64,000 bases of DNA, taken from Parus major. Its lineage: Eukaryota; Chordata; Aves; Passeriformes; Paridae. Numbering within the stretch: the first letter of the stretch is position 1; every line of letters begins with the position of its first letter. The position numbers and the translations under genes were made by a program. The notes below the pieces were generated by a model. It worked only from the letters and a program-made list of their open reading frames with translations. It was not told the DNA's origin and did no database searches. The DNA lies in the NCBI RefSeq assembly GCF_001522545.3, contig NC_031771.1:25546847-25610846 (forward strand), in the 5' to 3' direction. This document shows positions 45,785 to 58,600 of this stretch, in pieces.

Positions 45785-48700
45785 GCCAAATGCTATAGCC
45801 ATTATCTCCCATGCCACAGAGAATATGCATCATAAAAAAAAAGACACTGTCATCAAGTGTCTACAGGTGATGTAGAACCAGGGATACACAGAGTTAATGT
45901 CAGTCAGATGCTGTGTGCTCCCACCTCTGTCATGGTGCCCACCCCCAGGTTAGTTCCTTTTCTTACACCGATCTCTGGGACAGGCTAATTTGGAGGCAAT
46001 GACCTGCCTGCCCTGCCCTTTTCCTGCTCCAGGTTACCACTAGACTCTGCATCAGCATCACCAAGATCCTTTGAGTGATGGCAAGAAGCAGATGAGGCCC
46101 CTGGCCAGCATGGGCTCCAAGTATTCCCCAGCTACACAGGGAAAGGAAACAAGCTGGACAGACCCACTTGAGAGCATTCCCTGTCCAGGAGGAACCACAG
46201 CAGACAGACCACCAGCCCAGAGAAACCTCTCCTCTAGAGACCTAGCTTGAATAGAAGGAGGAGGTTCTCTGCTGCAGTTTTGTCTTTTAAACAGAAGCAG
46301 GGACTGAGTCATTAAAATCTTATCTATGTCATCTTCGTTTGCTTGAGCTTTTGTAGCCTCTTCTCCCACCCAAACTACCTCAAGAGAGTAGGGACTGGAG
46401 CAGCTGTGGGAGTCCCTGGCCACAGCATACAAAGCCCACTTGTTATCAGCACTGTCATATGCCTCCCTGCCCCCTCCCCCTTCCCAGCTCCACCACAACC
46501 GCTGCATCCCAACAGCACAAGCCGAGCATCCATCAAAAGGGCTATTATCCCATGATTTCTTAACAGTCACTGTTGCTCTTGGGTATGGAGAACCAAGCTC
46601 CCCCTTTGACACTGCCCCGAGCAAAGGACTAGCGGTGCCTGTCGCTGGTTGGCATTCTGATCTGCAGATCTTCACGGCAGCCAGGCTGGGATGGGGGCTG
46701 CTGCCTGCACTCGGGCTTGCTTTAGCAATTTAGGCCTTCCCTCCAGTCCTACAAGGTAGACAGGTCCTATGGAGTTCGTACTTTTGGCCTCCAGATGTTA
46801 GCAGTGAGGGTAATTCCCGTGGAGGGTGGTTAAGAGACCACATCCTTCATTCTTTATGGCTGATGCTTTTAATCTGCTCTTCCTGGACTGGAGGAGAAAA
46901 AGGGCACAGAAACAAAGCCACCAACCTCTGGAGTGGGCAAAGGGTCTGTAGTGCATGGAGAGGCAGCTTCCAGAGTTGTGCACATTGACTCAAGCAACTT
47001 GTGACTGGCTCCAGGTGCTAACAGCCCCAGGAGCCTGCTGGAGGGTGCCCCTTTGCCCTTTCACCCCACAGGCAGCAGGTGCTGGCATAGTTGCCCCTGG
47101 CTCCGTCACAGGGGCATTTTTCTTGCTGCATATGAACAAGCAAGCTGGTGGCAGCACAGACAGTGCCACCTCACTTCCACAGACAAGATCTACCAGCTGT
47201 AACACCATGGACAAGGCTGGAGTCCCAACAGAGATAGCCAGACACCCCAGCACATCAGGGACCAGGAGGAGATCTGTGCACCACAAGTTGAAACTCAGAT
47301 TTGCTCAACCACACAGCATAGACCATAACCGATGAAAGGTATCACAATTTTCCTGTTGCTGGGTATTTTTTAAGTCTCTTGGAGTAAAAAGCACTATTAG
47401 CACCAGCAGTCTTGGTAACTGGGCAACTTTGCTGGTCATGAGTGATGCTGAACCCATCTCCAGAGAGCTTTGCTTTATTTGTCTGCCTGCAGAGACGCTC
47501 AGTGTGGGTTTGTGCCTGTTTGTCTGCCTGTTCCCAAGGGGTTACTCTTACAGGTGACACTTTGAGAACAAGACTCAGTGATGGTCTCCCTTCTGCCAGT
47601 GAGGGATGGTGCTTGAAGCTTCAGTCATCCTAAAGTTTCCCTTTGTGCTGTCAGGGTTGCTCTGAGCCATGTGCCTCGTTGCTGTGACAGTGTTCTGGAA
47701 AACAATACATTGGGAGACATATGGCTGGCCAGGATATGTAGTCATGTCTTAGCAGGCATTGTGTGCTGCTTTCCACTTGAGAGGGCTTCTTTTCTGCCAG
47801 TTTTCTTGGACATTGAGAAAATACCAAAACTGGACAATGGTGAATACTGTATTGGGGAAACCACGTGACTTTACAGGCACGTAAAATCCATCATGCTTGG
47901 TCTCAGACCTTATGGAATAAGTGTTTTATAAAAACTAGAGGGTGTTCAATTTTCTACTGAAATCTCTAGCCATTAACAGGCTGGCTTCATTAGAAAAAAA
48001 GAAATTTTAATTATCCTGTAATCCCAAGGCCTCTGGCATGGGAAGAGTTTTCCTACTTGGGATAAACATCTTAGGAGAATTCACTCCAGTGCTGTTCCAG
48101 TGTGAACAAAGCATGAATTTTAAATCTGACTTTTCTTCTCAAAGCTATCCTTGATTCTTTACTAAGAAGACTTGCTGAGAAAATGATAGTGCTCCTATTG
48201 AAAAGAGTGGAGGCCCTTTTTAAAGTTTCGGGTATGTAATTCAGATACTTGAATTCGAAGAAGTTTACCATCCTCCAGGATTTGCCAGGCATGCAGCCAC
48301 AACCCCACCTGGGCTGGTTAGAGCTGTGCTCTTTCCTTCAAACTTTCTAAAACAGAGAAAATAACAGAAATTTGGGCCATTTGTTTTCCCTGCTCATTTT
48401 TCCCTCCCACAGATGAGCTGATCTGTGCTAGGAGAGAGGTTTCTGTCACAGTCAGGGCATTTCTGAGAGATCATTTACTTGTACGACTGGGTATGCTGGC
48501 ACTGGGATCCCACATACAAAAAGATGCAGCAAATTGATTGTGAGTGGTTTGCTTCAAAAAGGAAGCAGGAGGCTGTTTGGCAGATGTCTTCACAGCAATA
48601 CAACAAACTAAGTGGGGAAGTTCTGGGGTCTCTGGACTGCTTTAATAACTGATCAAAAAAGAAGAGAGAACATGAGCAGACAGACACAACTGCAAAAGAC

Positions 48701-49599
48701 CAGCCAGCCAGGATGTTTGCAAAGTGTGCTACTGCCAAAATTCCCTGAAGGGGAAGAATTTACTGGGATGATTGGTTCCTGAGAAAGATTTTTTTTTTTC
48801 TATAAGTGCTGTGCATATCTCCAGTTTCTGTTTTGTTATTTGGGGCTTGGATTCTCCTTTATGCAAGCCTATTTGCCTTTTTAATCCACTATTATGTATG
48901 AGACTAGGAATGCTTTGTTGCGCTAAAGCAGCGGTGACTTCAGCAAGGAACTGAACTAAGGCACTGACCAGGGCAGGGGGAGAACTGCTTTGGTTTTTCC
49001 TAGTTTCAAAGAATTTAGATGCTCAAAACTACACACCACAGCACAAGTACCAGGGTAAGTGAAGACTATCCTGGTAGTCTTTTCCAGCTTGCCCTAAAGC
49101 ATAGCTCAGCCACTACAGTGAACAAAATCTCATCCTGTTCCCTTTTCGTGAAGCCCAGCCTCCCACACCAGCAGAGGTTGGAGATTTTCCTGAGATGCTG
49201 TCTGCAGTTTTTACACAGTGGGGTCAAATTCCGACTTCAGTTGCAGCAAACTTCTCTCTCCCTTCCACAGCATCCCTTCGGGATGAACTTCACCATGTCG
49301 TTGTCCGGCAGGCTCGACGAAGATGAGTGAACCCTGTGAACCCTCTGGCTCCCCGCGCCTTCCAGTTGAAGACACGGTCTTCAAGGTTGGTGTCGGGGTG
49401 CGGGGCGTGTTCGCGCGTAGGACCCCACGGGATCCGCGCGGGGCTGCTGCGTTCGTGGGCTCTGCACTCCGCGGGGGCCGATGCCCGCCGGGATGTCCGT
49501 GGGTCAGAGCCTGTCTGCGGGAGCGCTGCTGGGGCGGGGGCGCAGCGGGTATCGGGGATGTGGCTGCGCGCCGCGCACGCCTCGCAGGGCGCGGGCAGC

Positions 49600-49931
49600 N
49601 NNNNNNNNNNNNNNNNNNNNNNNNNNNNNNNNNNNNNNNNNNNNNNNNNNNNNNNNNNNNNNNNNNNNNNNNNNNNNNNNNNNNNNNNNNNNNNNNNNNN
49701 NNNNNNNNNNNNNNNNNNNNNNNNNNNNNNNNNNNNNNNNNNNNNNNNNNNNNNNNNNNNNNNNNNNNNNNNNNNNNNNNNNNNNNNNNNNNNNNNNNNN
49801 NNNNNNNNNNNNNNNNNNNNNNNNNNNNNNNNNNNNNNNNNNNNNNNNNNNNNNNNNNNNNNNNNNNNNNNNNNNNNNNNNNNNNNNNNNNNNNNNNNNN
49901 NNNNNNNNNNNNNNNNNNNNNNNNNNNNNNN
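49600..49931. other. Assembly gap (332 N)
   Basis: A run of N inside the PRAG1 CpG island, probably extremely GC-rich sequence that did not assemble. The true length is unknown. Confidence 0.98.
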
Positions 49932-50265
49932 TGTGCCGCTGCCCGCCGAGCATGCGGGAGGAGGGCCGGGGCGGGGGTCTGTAGCCGGCTCGGGCGCGCT
50001 CCGGTCCCGACCGGCACCGCCGCCCGCCCCGGGAGCCCCGGCGGGCTCTGCCCGGTAAACTTTTCCCGGTCCCGGTGGGCGCCCGGCGCCCCGGAGGGAC
50101 CGTCTGGCAGCCAGAGCTACTTGGGTTGGGGGTCTGGGGCTTTTCTTTGCCCCGGAGCATCCTTGCGCCGCAGCCTGGAGTCTCTGTCCTAGGGAACAGG
50201 TAGCCGGGTCCTTTCATCGGGTCCTCGCCGGTGCCCCGGGACCCGCGGGGGCTCCGGGCATGCCT

Positions 50266-50323
50266 CAGACCCAGGTCCTGGCTTTCGGCTTGCCCGGGGA
50301 CAGACCCAGGTCCTGGCTTTCGG
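50266..50323. repeat. 23-bp direct repeat in PRAG1 CpG island
   Basis: A 23-base unit beginning cagacccaggtcctggcttt is present exactly at 50266-50288 and 50301-50323, a 35-base period. It is probably a small tandem duplication in the 5' UTR or first intron. Confidence 0.9.
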
Positions 50324-52297
50324 TCCCTTTTCCGCCGCCGATCCCGGCCTGTTTCCCCGCGCGGCGCCGCGTGGGTTGGTGCGGGTGGGTCCCGGGGCGC
50401 AGCCGGCAGTCTGGGCAGCCAGAAATGACGGCTGGAGACAGGGAAACCCTGGTTTTTAACAGGCATTTGGCAGCGCCGAATATTAAACCAGAAGTGAAGA
50501 GTTTTTTCTGGCCCCGGTGCCTGCTTCCCTCCCTTCGATTTTTCTTTTTAATTTGCTGCCTCTCATCAGGACACTTGTTCAGCTTGGGGTGATGCTGGAC
50601 ACTGCGTGCTAGATCTGAAAGGAAACAAAGGATAAAATATTTTTAAAGCTTTTTTTTCCCCTGCAAATACTTCTAACCTCTTTGAAGGTGTTGGAATATG
50701 CCTGAGAGTGATTAGCTGCTTTTTGGTTAATTCAGACTCAATGCATAAAAAAAACCTGTCTAAAACAGTGTCTCCCCTAAAAAGAGACATACGGCAATCT
50801 GATTGGTGAATCCTACCGATATTCACCTTTTTTCCTACTTTTTCAAGAAACAAATCTTAATTTATTAGCCTGCCAGCAGAAGGAGTCTGCAGGTGCTAAT
50901 GGTTTAGCCGATCAAAGACACCCTTCCCCTAGGTGGCACTTGAATTCGGTGATGCTTGTGGGTCAATGGCTCTCTTCCCCTTCACTTTGTCCTTCCCAGG
51001 CTCTTACTAGTTGTCTTTCTTTATGCTATGCAGTGTGGGTGGCTGTTGGAGAGGCTGCCCGGGGCATCTCTGAGCCCAGAGACAAGAATCTTTACTGCAG
51101 TGCAAGCTACTTTAGAGGTGCATGCAATTGCACAAGTGTCCATAGCTCTGACGGTGTTCTAGTATGCCTGCTTAAGGATCAGGCTGGTAAATTTTGCTCA
51201 TGTGCCTCCACGATTGGAGTGGAAAAGTGCCTGTTCACATGGAGACCCTCAGGAAAGGGGCCTCAGTTTGCCAGGGGATGATGACTCCTACTTGGTTAGA
51301 TGAGGAAGGACTCTATGGAGACACGTGGGGGAATTGCGCATCTGGACACCCAGAGCAGCCGGCTGCATTCTCTGTCTGGTCTTTCCTAAAACTCTGAGCT
51401 TTGTGGGAGTCCTCCTCGGAAGTATCTCCGAAGTTGTTAGTTCCAGGTATCTAGCTACTGGCTAGAGTGCAATCAGACCTGGCCAGGAGGGGGGTGGTGG
51501 GGATGGAGACACAAGAATGCAGGAATGTCTTGTTCCTGGGGCATTTCCCTCCTGGGGAAGGAAGATGGGAAGGAATCCTTGTCTGTAAGTAATCCAAGAG
51601 CAAAACGTTTCTCCCCTTGCAGACAATGAATCGTTTCAGCGAGCTGACACTGTTATTTGTGGCTCTTGGCAAACCAGATAAGAGCATTCTGCCAGACACT
51701 TGCTCAAATCAGTGCCAGCCCCAGCCTTGCTGATTGCCTTTCACTGGGTGGGAGAGAAGTCTTTGTGTACCACGGCAGTAATCACAGTGGTGCTTCTGGG
51801 TGAAGGAAGGTTGTTGCTGGTCCCCTTGGTTACACAGTCTCTGATTCTGGTCCTTGTGTCTCCAGGCCTTTTTATTTTCCAGAGAGAGGATGCCACTTTG
51901 GAGAAGAAATTTTTCCTGCCTGGCTCTGCTTGTGGGGCTGTGAACAGTTTTTTCCCAAGACCCCTTTTCTTTACCCTTGATCTGAACCTTGCATGAGGCT
52001 GGTTATACATGCTGATTAAGCAGGGAATTAAATCACAGAGGAATGCTGCTCACTTGATGTCTTCTCTATTACAGAGCTATGCTTAGAAGTTGAGGCTTTT
52101 CAAGTGATTGTGTGGGCTTTAGCTAAGCTGTGAAAAAAAGCCTCGTAAACAATATGCCTTTGTGATGAAGGCAGAGTGAGTGTAATTATCACCTGTCCTA
52201 TTAAAAATCTTCCCATTTGGGGGCATAATCAAGCTAATCAGACAGTGTTGTGCTTTTCCAGATGACTAGGTGATCCTTTCGAGTGGCTCGGGAGCAA

Positions 52298-52654
52298 ATG
52301 CAAAATGAGCAGTGGAGGGCAGTGCAGAAGACGCAGTGGGCTCTCAGTCTGACCCACGAGGATTTGAAGATGTCTGCGTGCAGTGACTTTGTGGAACACG
52401 TTTGGAAGCCCGGCTCCTGCAAAAACTGCTTCAACCCGAAGAGTTCCCACCGGCTGCAAACATCCCCAGGCGCGGGAGCTTGTGGCGCGCTCCCGGATGG
52501 AGCTAGGACCAAGCCCGAGAGCCTCGTGTTGGAAGACGAAGGTGTAAATACTTCCCCCTTCTCAAAGCCAACAATTGCCGTGAAGCCAACAATGATAAAC
52601 TCGGATGTTTCTGACGCGTGGGCGGATGTGAATATGAATGCAGATCTGTCACAG
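52298..52654 (+). CDS. PRAG1: PRAG1 first coding exon
   Basis: A 119-codon exon starting after the acceptor tgcttttccag (52250-52260). The most conserved part is MSACSDFVEHVWKPG. The exon continues into LEDEGVNTSPFSKPT, and the donor is acag|gtaatg. Two ATGs are possible: 52298 and 52370 (the M of MSACSD). Human PRAG1 has a short extension before MSACSD, which favours 52298. In-frame codons also continue upstream to 52283 without an ATG. Confidence 0.88.
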
Positions 52655-55600
52655 GTAATGATTAATCCAGTCAAAGCATGACTTCCCGTTACTTACCTAT
52701 CCTGGGAGGGCTAGGAATGTGTTACAAATGTTTCCTTCCCTTTGCTTTTCCTTCTGGTCTTCACTTCAGGTTTTTAAGCCCTGTGTTGGTTTCTCAGTGT
52801 ATCTTTGGGTGAAGCTGAATGAGCTGTTTCTCACAAGCCATGTGCAGATAAGCTTAAAAATACATTGTTTATTTAGGAACTTCCAGTTTTCAAATGAGGA
52901 TGTGGGTTATTTTCCTAGGAAGTTTTACTGAAAAGATGTCTTGTCTGGTTGCAGTCCGTGCTGACTGGTCTTTGTGGGTGAGGAAGAAAGTGCCCTACCT
53001 TCCTCCTCCTTCCTACCAATCTTTGCCAGAGCAGGAATGGCCTGTGGGTGTAGCTCCTCGCCCTGACCAGTTGATACCAGCAGATACCTCAGCAGAGTGA
53101 CGCACAGGCTGCTGCCCCACTGCCTGTGGCATAGGTGTGCTCCTATTACCCCATGCCTCAGAGGAGAGTCAGGGCTCCCCAGCTGGCCTCCCACTGCTGT
53201 CCCTTTCTTTTCTTCTAAAGGGTGAAGGGCACACGAGTGCAAGCTGCCGTTGTTGGTGGTGTTTGATCTGTGCATGCAGATTTGGCATGCCTGCTCCCCA
53301 ATCCCTGCTCCTGAGCATGGCCAAGCTGCTATCCCGGGATAACCCGTGATACTCTGTGTCTGTGTTCTGGAGTCACACACTCTGGAGCAGTGTGAAATGA
53401 AATGAAAATAAGCAGAGAGAGGTGCAAATATTCCTTCGCTCTCTGAATCTTTAATTGCACAGTGATTCACAGACAGGATGACAGGTTGGACATGTTTCTG
53501 GCAGCAAACCCATAGGAAGAGAAAGGAGAATGTCTTATTGCAGTGCATTGCCATTGTTGGTAATGCAAGGATTACAAATGGTCCAGGAAATACGACAAGT
53601 GTAGTTTTACCAGGAAAGGTTTGTGGAAATTAGTGGTGGGGTGAGCACAGCAAAACAGATGGTGTATTCCAGAGGACTGTTCTGCAGAGCTGGCCTTTTG
53701 TTTTTGCAGTTTGTGGGTTTGTTTAAATTTTATTAGTCTTTCATTTTGCATATGCATGTTCTGACAGGGCATTTGTCTCTTTTGACCCATGCAGGTCAGC
53801 TGGGGCATGGTTTCTGGCAAGCAGCTCCTCCTGAAATCAGGAGATGCACAGCGCATCTGCCTTGACAATTTTGGCAATGGTGGTGTGAGAAAGCCTTTCC
53901 TTCACAGCCAGCCCAGCGACCGCTTGTCTTGCTGTCCTCCCAGCTACTCCATGGTGGGTCTGCGTGGCCTGGAGAGTCGAGTGGAGAGAAACGTCTCCAT
54001 CCACAGCCTGGTACTTGTGGGTGAGATGGGCAAGCAGGAGGACAGAGTTAAAGACAAGTTTGCCCTGCCTCATCAGGTCCCCTGCCCTAATCCATCTGCC
54101 TTGGGGGACAGAAGCACCACTAACTCCAGCAGAAGCACTTCTTCCCAAGCCAGAGAAGGAGTTGCACTCCCTCCGGGAGGTGACTGTGGTCACATCTCCT
54201 CCATCCTGGAAAGTGAAGGGGGCGAGTACTGTTCAATCACGAAGTGCCACAAGGAGCACCCTGCCCCGTGGGAGCCCTGTTGCACAGAGGAAAAGGCTGC
54301 ACAGTGTGAGAAGGACAGCCACACTCCCAGCGGATGGAGGCAGCGGGATGCTCCCGAGATTCCAAGGCCAAGTGGCCGGGCAGTCAAGTTCAGCGAAGAG
54401 GAGCGCAGAGCTGTGAACGTGGCCTTCTGCATCACGAAAGACCAGGGTGATCCCCTTCCCTATGCCCTGTGTTCAGACAGGAAAAACATGGCTCTCCACA
54501 CGGAGCCTGCCACCGTCCCTGAGAGCATGGGGAGCTGCAAGACAGCTGCCCTTGCTCTGTCCCGGGAGGATGAGGACTTACCTCTCCCTGGGGAGCCCTC
54601 TGTCACTGGAGGCCTCTGCACTGAGGGTTCCAGCACCCCTCAGCAGGCTCTGGTGGAGCCGCAGCGCCCTCGCCTCACCGAGCCAGCCCGTGGTGATCCC
54701 ATCTATGCCGAGAGCACCAAGAGGAGGAAGGCACAGCTGAAGGCTGTTGGCAGCCAGACAAAAGCGGAGAAGCTGGGCCATGGCACTGCCAAGGAGAAAG
54801 CTGATGGGTTGTGGAGGGATGGTGGCTGGGCTTTGGGAGGTGAGAAGGAACACCAGGACTCCACTGGCCAGGTGGCAGCAAAGATAACTATAATGACAGC
54901 ACACACTGAGGATGATCACAAGACAATATTCCTCAGCAGCCCTGACTCAGCAGTAGGAGTTCAGTGGCCATGTGTCAGCCCCACTTCCCACCCCGATTTT
55001 GGGACTTCATCACCTGCTATTGAGTCTGGACAGATTTTTCAAGCATCTGGATGTGAAAACACCACAAGATTTCATCTGGCAGCTCCTGTCAAGACCTCAC
55101 TTACTGAGAGTCCAGCCATCCCCCCAAAGATGTCCAAAAACAGCCAGCCAGGCAGTGAGGGGAGCCGTGTGCCCGCAGTCAGCTCCCACGTGGGAAGGTT
55201 TGGTGATGACAACAGTCATGATGGAGCTGGTGCTCAGCTGCTGCCGAGGAGCTGTACTGATACAGGTGCCTTTGGGGTGACCCCTTCTCCCTGCACTCTT
55301 GTGAATGGGGTCTCTGTGGAGGAGTCCAGTAAAGGCCTGGCAGGCTCATCCTATGATAGGAGGCAGAAATACTATAACCCAACGTGGACCAAACAGTGCC
55401 GAATAGAGGAGGAGGAGGAGCAGGAGGAGGAGCAGGAGGTCTTAAACCACTCATGGACAGTAGGAGCTGAGAGTGGAAGAGCTGGTGCTGACTTTGTGGA
55501 TGATGGTCCGATACTGGAGAGCCAGACTGGAATGACCAAATCTTCTTCCTTCTCCTTTGATTTCCCGAAGGACAAGAGCAATGGTGCAGAGTTTGCGCCA

Positions 55601-58600
55601 CCGCCGCCGCCGCCGCCGAAAAAGCAGTCTAGGTACAGCTCCGTGAGTGTGTGCATGGTGGTCTGTTAACCCTTTGCAATTGGGATGGTTGCTGCAGGAG
55701 TTCACTGACTAGGAGGTGCTTCCCATTCTTTTTTCCTCCTTTTCTGTCCGAAGGTGGCTTTTATGGGAGGTGACTGCTCATCTGAAAAGCTGTTTGTCTT
55801 TTTACTCTGAAAAGCTGTCTGATCTTTGCGAGGCTTGGTTTGAATGTCACGTGCGCTTGCGAAAGCCCTTCAGGGATGCAAGATATGGCCTTAAGTCCCA
55901 ATATTCAAGTGAGAAAAAGGTCCGTGGCCAGGATGGCTGGTGTTTCCCAGGTCATCTTTGTTCTGCCTTGGCAGTTCCTTAATGTTGAATAGCATAGAAA
56001 ACCTGGGGTTGTAATCTTCTTTTGTAGGTGGGACTGGACAGCTTTTCTTGGTGCTAGTCACAAGGGCCTCCAAAATCAACATTTTCAGTTTGGCTCTAAT
56101 GACTTTCTGCTTTCAAGGTGAACTCTCAAAGCTGCAGTTTCCCAGGGAGGGCTCCTTGCCTGCAAGCAGGTAATTGGAGCTTGCCTGATGTGGGCTTGTT
56201 ACGTATGGGAGCCACCTGGCTTCAGGCAACCTTCTGCTATCCACTTTCCTGGAAGTCAGGTTTGCAGGCAGGGCAGCTGCAGGCCCCAGAAAACAGAAGT
56301 GAGGGAGGGAGAGCTATTTCTCTTTCCATCTGGGAAGGAAATAGCCCTGCTAAGCAATTAAAAAAAAACTTCAGGCTTACAATACTTTGGTGCATTTAGT
56401 ATCTGCAGCTGTGTGCATCACCAAAAAAAAAAAAAAAAAAGAAAAAAGAAATAAAATGAAGAACAAATGGGGGAAGAAAATTTGTTTTTCTCTCCATCAA
56501 GTATGTTGTCTGAACATAGTGAGGAAAGATACTTTTGCCTTTTGCAGGCATCCCATATTTGCTGTATTGTGTTTGGCAGTTTTGCTACCTGAAACTGTGC
56601 ATTGCACAACAGATTTGACTCCAGCTCCTTGATTTAAAAGTCAAGAGAAGAAGGGATGGGTGTTTGGAGGAGAACTTGGCCTTGGGATCCATGGTCAAAC
56701 TTATGTGTAGGTATCATTGACCTCCAGGTTGAGAGTGTGAATTTTCAGTGTGTTTTGGGATTGGCTAGCCCAGGGAGCTAGTGTTTTAAATTGGCCAAGA
56801 GGTGAACAAATGAGGTTTCTCAAGGGAAGGGAAGAGATGAACAAGTGGCTTTAGTTCTCCTTTATGCTGGGCTTCCTGCTGTAATGCCACGTGCCTGCTG
56901 GAGTCAGAGGAAACAAAAGGTCCACAGGCAAATGAGCACACAGATGTATTTGCTCTTGTCCTCTGTGTGCTGTTATGACACCAGAGGAGCGTGGAGCATT
57001 TTCTGACCCTTTGAGGGGCTATTTCATGCTCCTGGTGCTGTTGGGCTGTGCCAGTTCTAACAGTTGCTCTTGAGTCATCCTGATGAAAGCATCTGTGTGC
57101 TAGAAAGCCTGTATGAAAGCAGGCAGGGAAACTGAGGTCAGGGAACACGTGGCATCCATGACTGGGATCTCTGGCAGAGCTGTAAACCCTGCCAGGTGCT
57201 TGAGGTAGGTGTTGGTTACCCTCTGTGGCTGCAGGGCAGGTTGTGCTAGAGGTATTTGTCTCCCAAGGGCCTTGTTGCCTGTAGCTGAGCCGTGGGGCAC
57301 CTTACTCAAAAGAGCTTAGTCCTGCCTCCAGCTACCAAAGCCCAGCCAGCTGAGGAGCAGTAAGGAGTGATGTGATCAGACTCAGGTTTTGCAAGCCCTG
57401 CTTTGTTTCTTTGCTTTGAGGGCGCTTTTATTTCTGTCTCAAGCAGCACTGTGGCTGCTCCGAGCGTGTCAACGCAGGAACCAGGGCGGTGGGAGGGATG
57501 GCTGCACCCACAGCTGGTAACATCACCACAGTGGCATTGTGTCACTCTGGGCAGTTGTTGTAGCTTGGGGCCATGGCCTGGTGGTGGAGGAACATCCCCT
57601 CTGTTCATCCTGGGCTGCAGCCAAATACCCGAAAGACCAGAATCACAAAAATAACTCTGAGGCACATCCATACTCTCCTAGTGCCAAGCAGCCTGTGAAC
57701 ATGTGCTTGTCCCCGATGGAAGAACCACTGATCCTTCTGTGAGGCTTATGTACTCCTTTGGCTGATGGAGGTGAAGCCAGTGTAGACCTGGTTGTGGCAC
57801 AGGCTTGGGGCTGGGGGATCAGCAGATCAGGGTTTCATCTCAGCTGCAGGAAAGGCACATAACCATCCTTTTTCCTTCTAGATCTCAAGCTGCAGCAAGG
57901 CATTTGATTTCATGCTGGAAAATTAAGTTCCTCTGCTTGACTTTCCTAATGAAATTTAATTGCTTTTTTTAGGGAAAACTTGCATGTGTGTTTGAATAGT
58001 TATAAAGCAGAGAAAGAAAAAGTGAGTCTGTAGATTTTGTTTTGTTCATCTTGGCTTTAACAATTAAAAGGGAAAAAATTTTTACAGGGTAAATTCCTTC
58101 CAGAGACTGAGGAAGCTCTGGTTTGGAAGTAAGTTGTCTCTTAGGATGGCAGAAGGAGCGATTTCAGGGGAATTTAAAAGTTGTCACAAAAAATGGAAAA
58201 TAATGAATTTGTGCCTGTTTTGTCTTATATAAACCTACTCTGGATCTCTTGCAACTGTTTCTTCATACAATCCTCTTTTTCTGCTTGTTTGAAAGATTAT
58301 AGATACTTGATGTTTGCTTGGTCTGAAACAGAATGATAAATAAGTATAATTACAAGGGGGAAAAGGCTGGAAAGGGAAGATGTTGGCTGCTGGTCTTCTT
58401 CCAAAAGCTGGAAAAGGTAGCTGGCTAGGGAAGGAGCATACCAGGGAAACTAGGATCCCCAGGACATGTATATGCAATGAAGAATTAAAAGCTCTTTGGT
58501 GTAAAATGCTCTAGTATGGCCTTCAGTTTCTTGGCACAAGGATTGAATCTTTTCTGAAATTTATGTTTCTCTTATGCAGAGAATCAGGCTTAAATGATCC

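Larger units (their letters stand above)
40261..49300. other. Intergenic between CLDN23 and PRAG1, part 3
   Basis: No recognisable coding exon. It contains the structured elements listed separately at 42832-42890, 45707-45732 and 45762-45784. It runs into the PRAG1 CpG island at about 49.3 kb. Confidence 0.5.
49370..50430 (+). promoter_or_regulatory. CpG-island promoter of PRAG1
   Basis: A GC- and CpG-rich block of about 1 kb, broken by an N gap, lies about 2 kb before the first recognised PRAG1 coding exon. It very likely holds the promoter and a non-coding first exon. Possible donors exist (for example gggaacag|gtagcc near 50200), but none can be chosen from sequence alone. Confidence 0.6.

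Noticed and set aside
49282..49330. Short reading frame near an acceptor-like site (ttccacag at 49262-49269) as a possible PRAG1 first coding exon
   Set aside because: It ends in a stop after 16 codons and does not resemble the PRAG1 N-terminus. It could be 5' UTR or intergenic.
49211..50466. Several long open frames on both strands through the second gap
   Set aside because: They are mostly translated N and CpG-island sequence with no protein resemblance. PRAG1 coding sequence starts at 52298.
56423..56440. 18-A tract as the tail of a processed pseudogene
   Set aside because: The upstream sequence shows no recognisable coding remnant and no target-site duplication could be seen. It is more simply an intronic A run.
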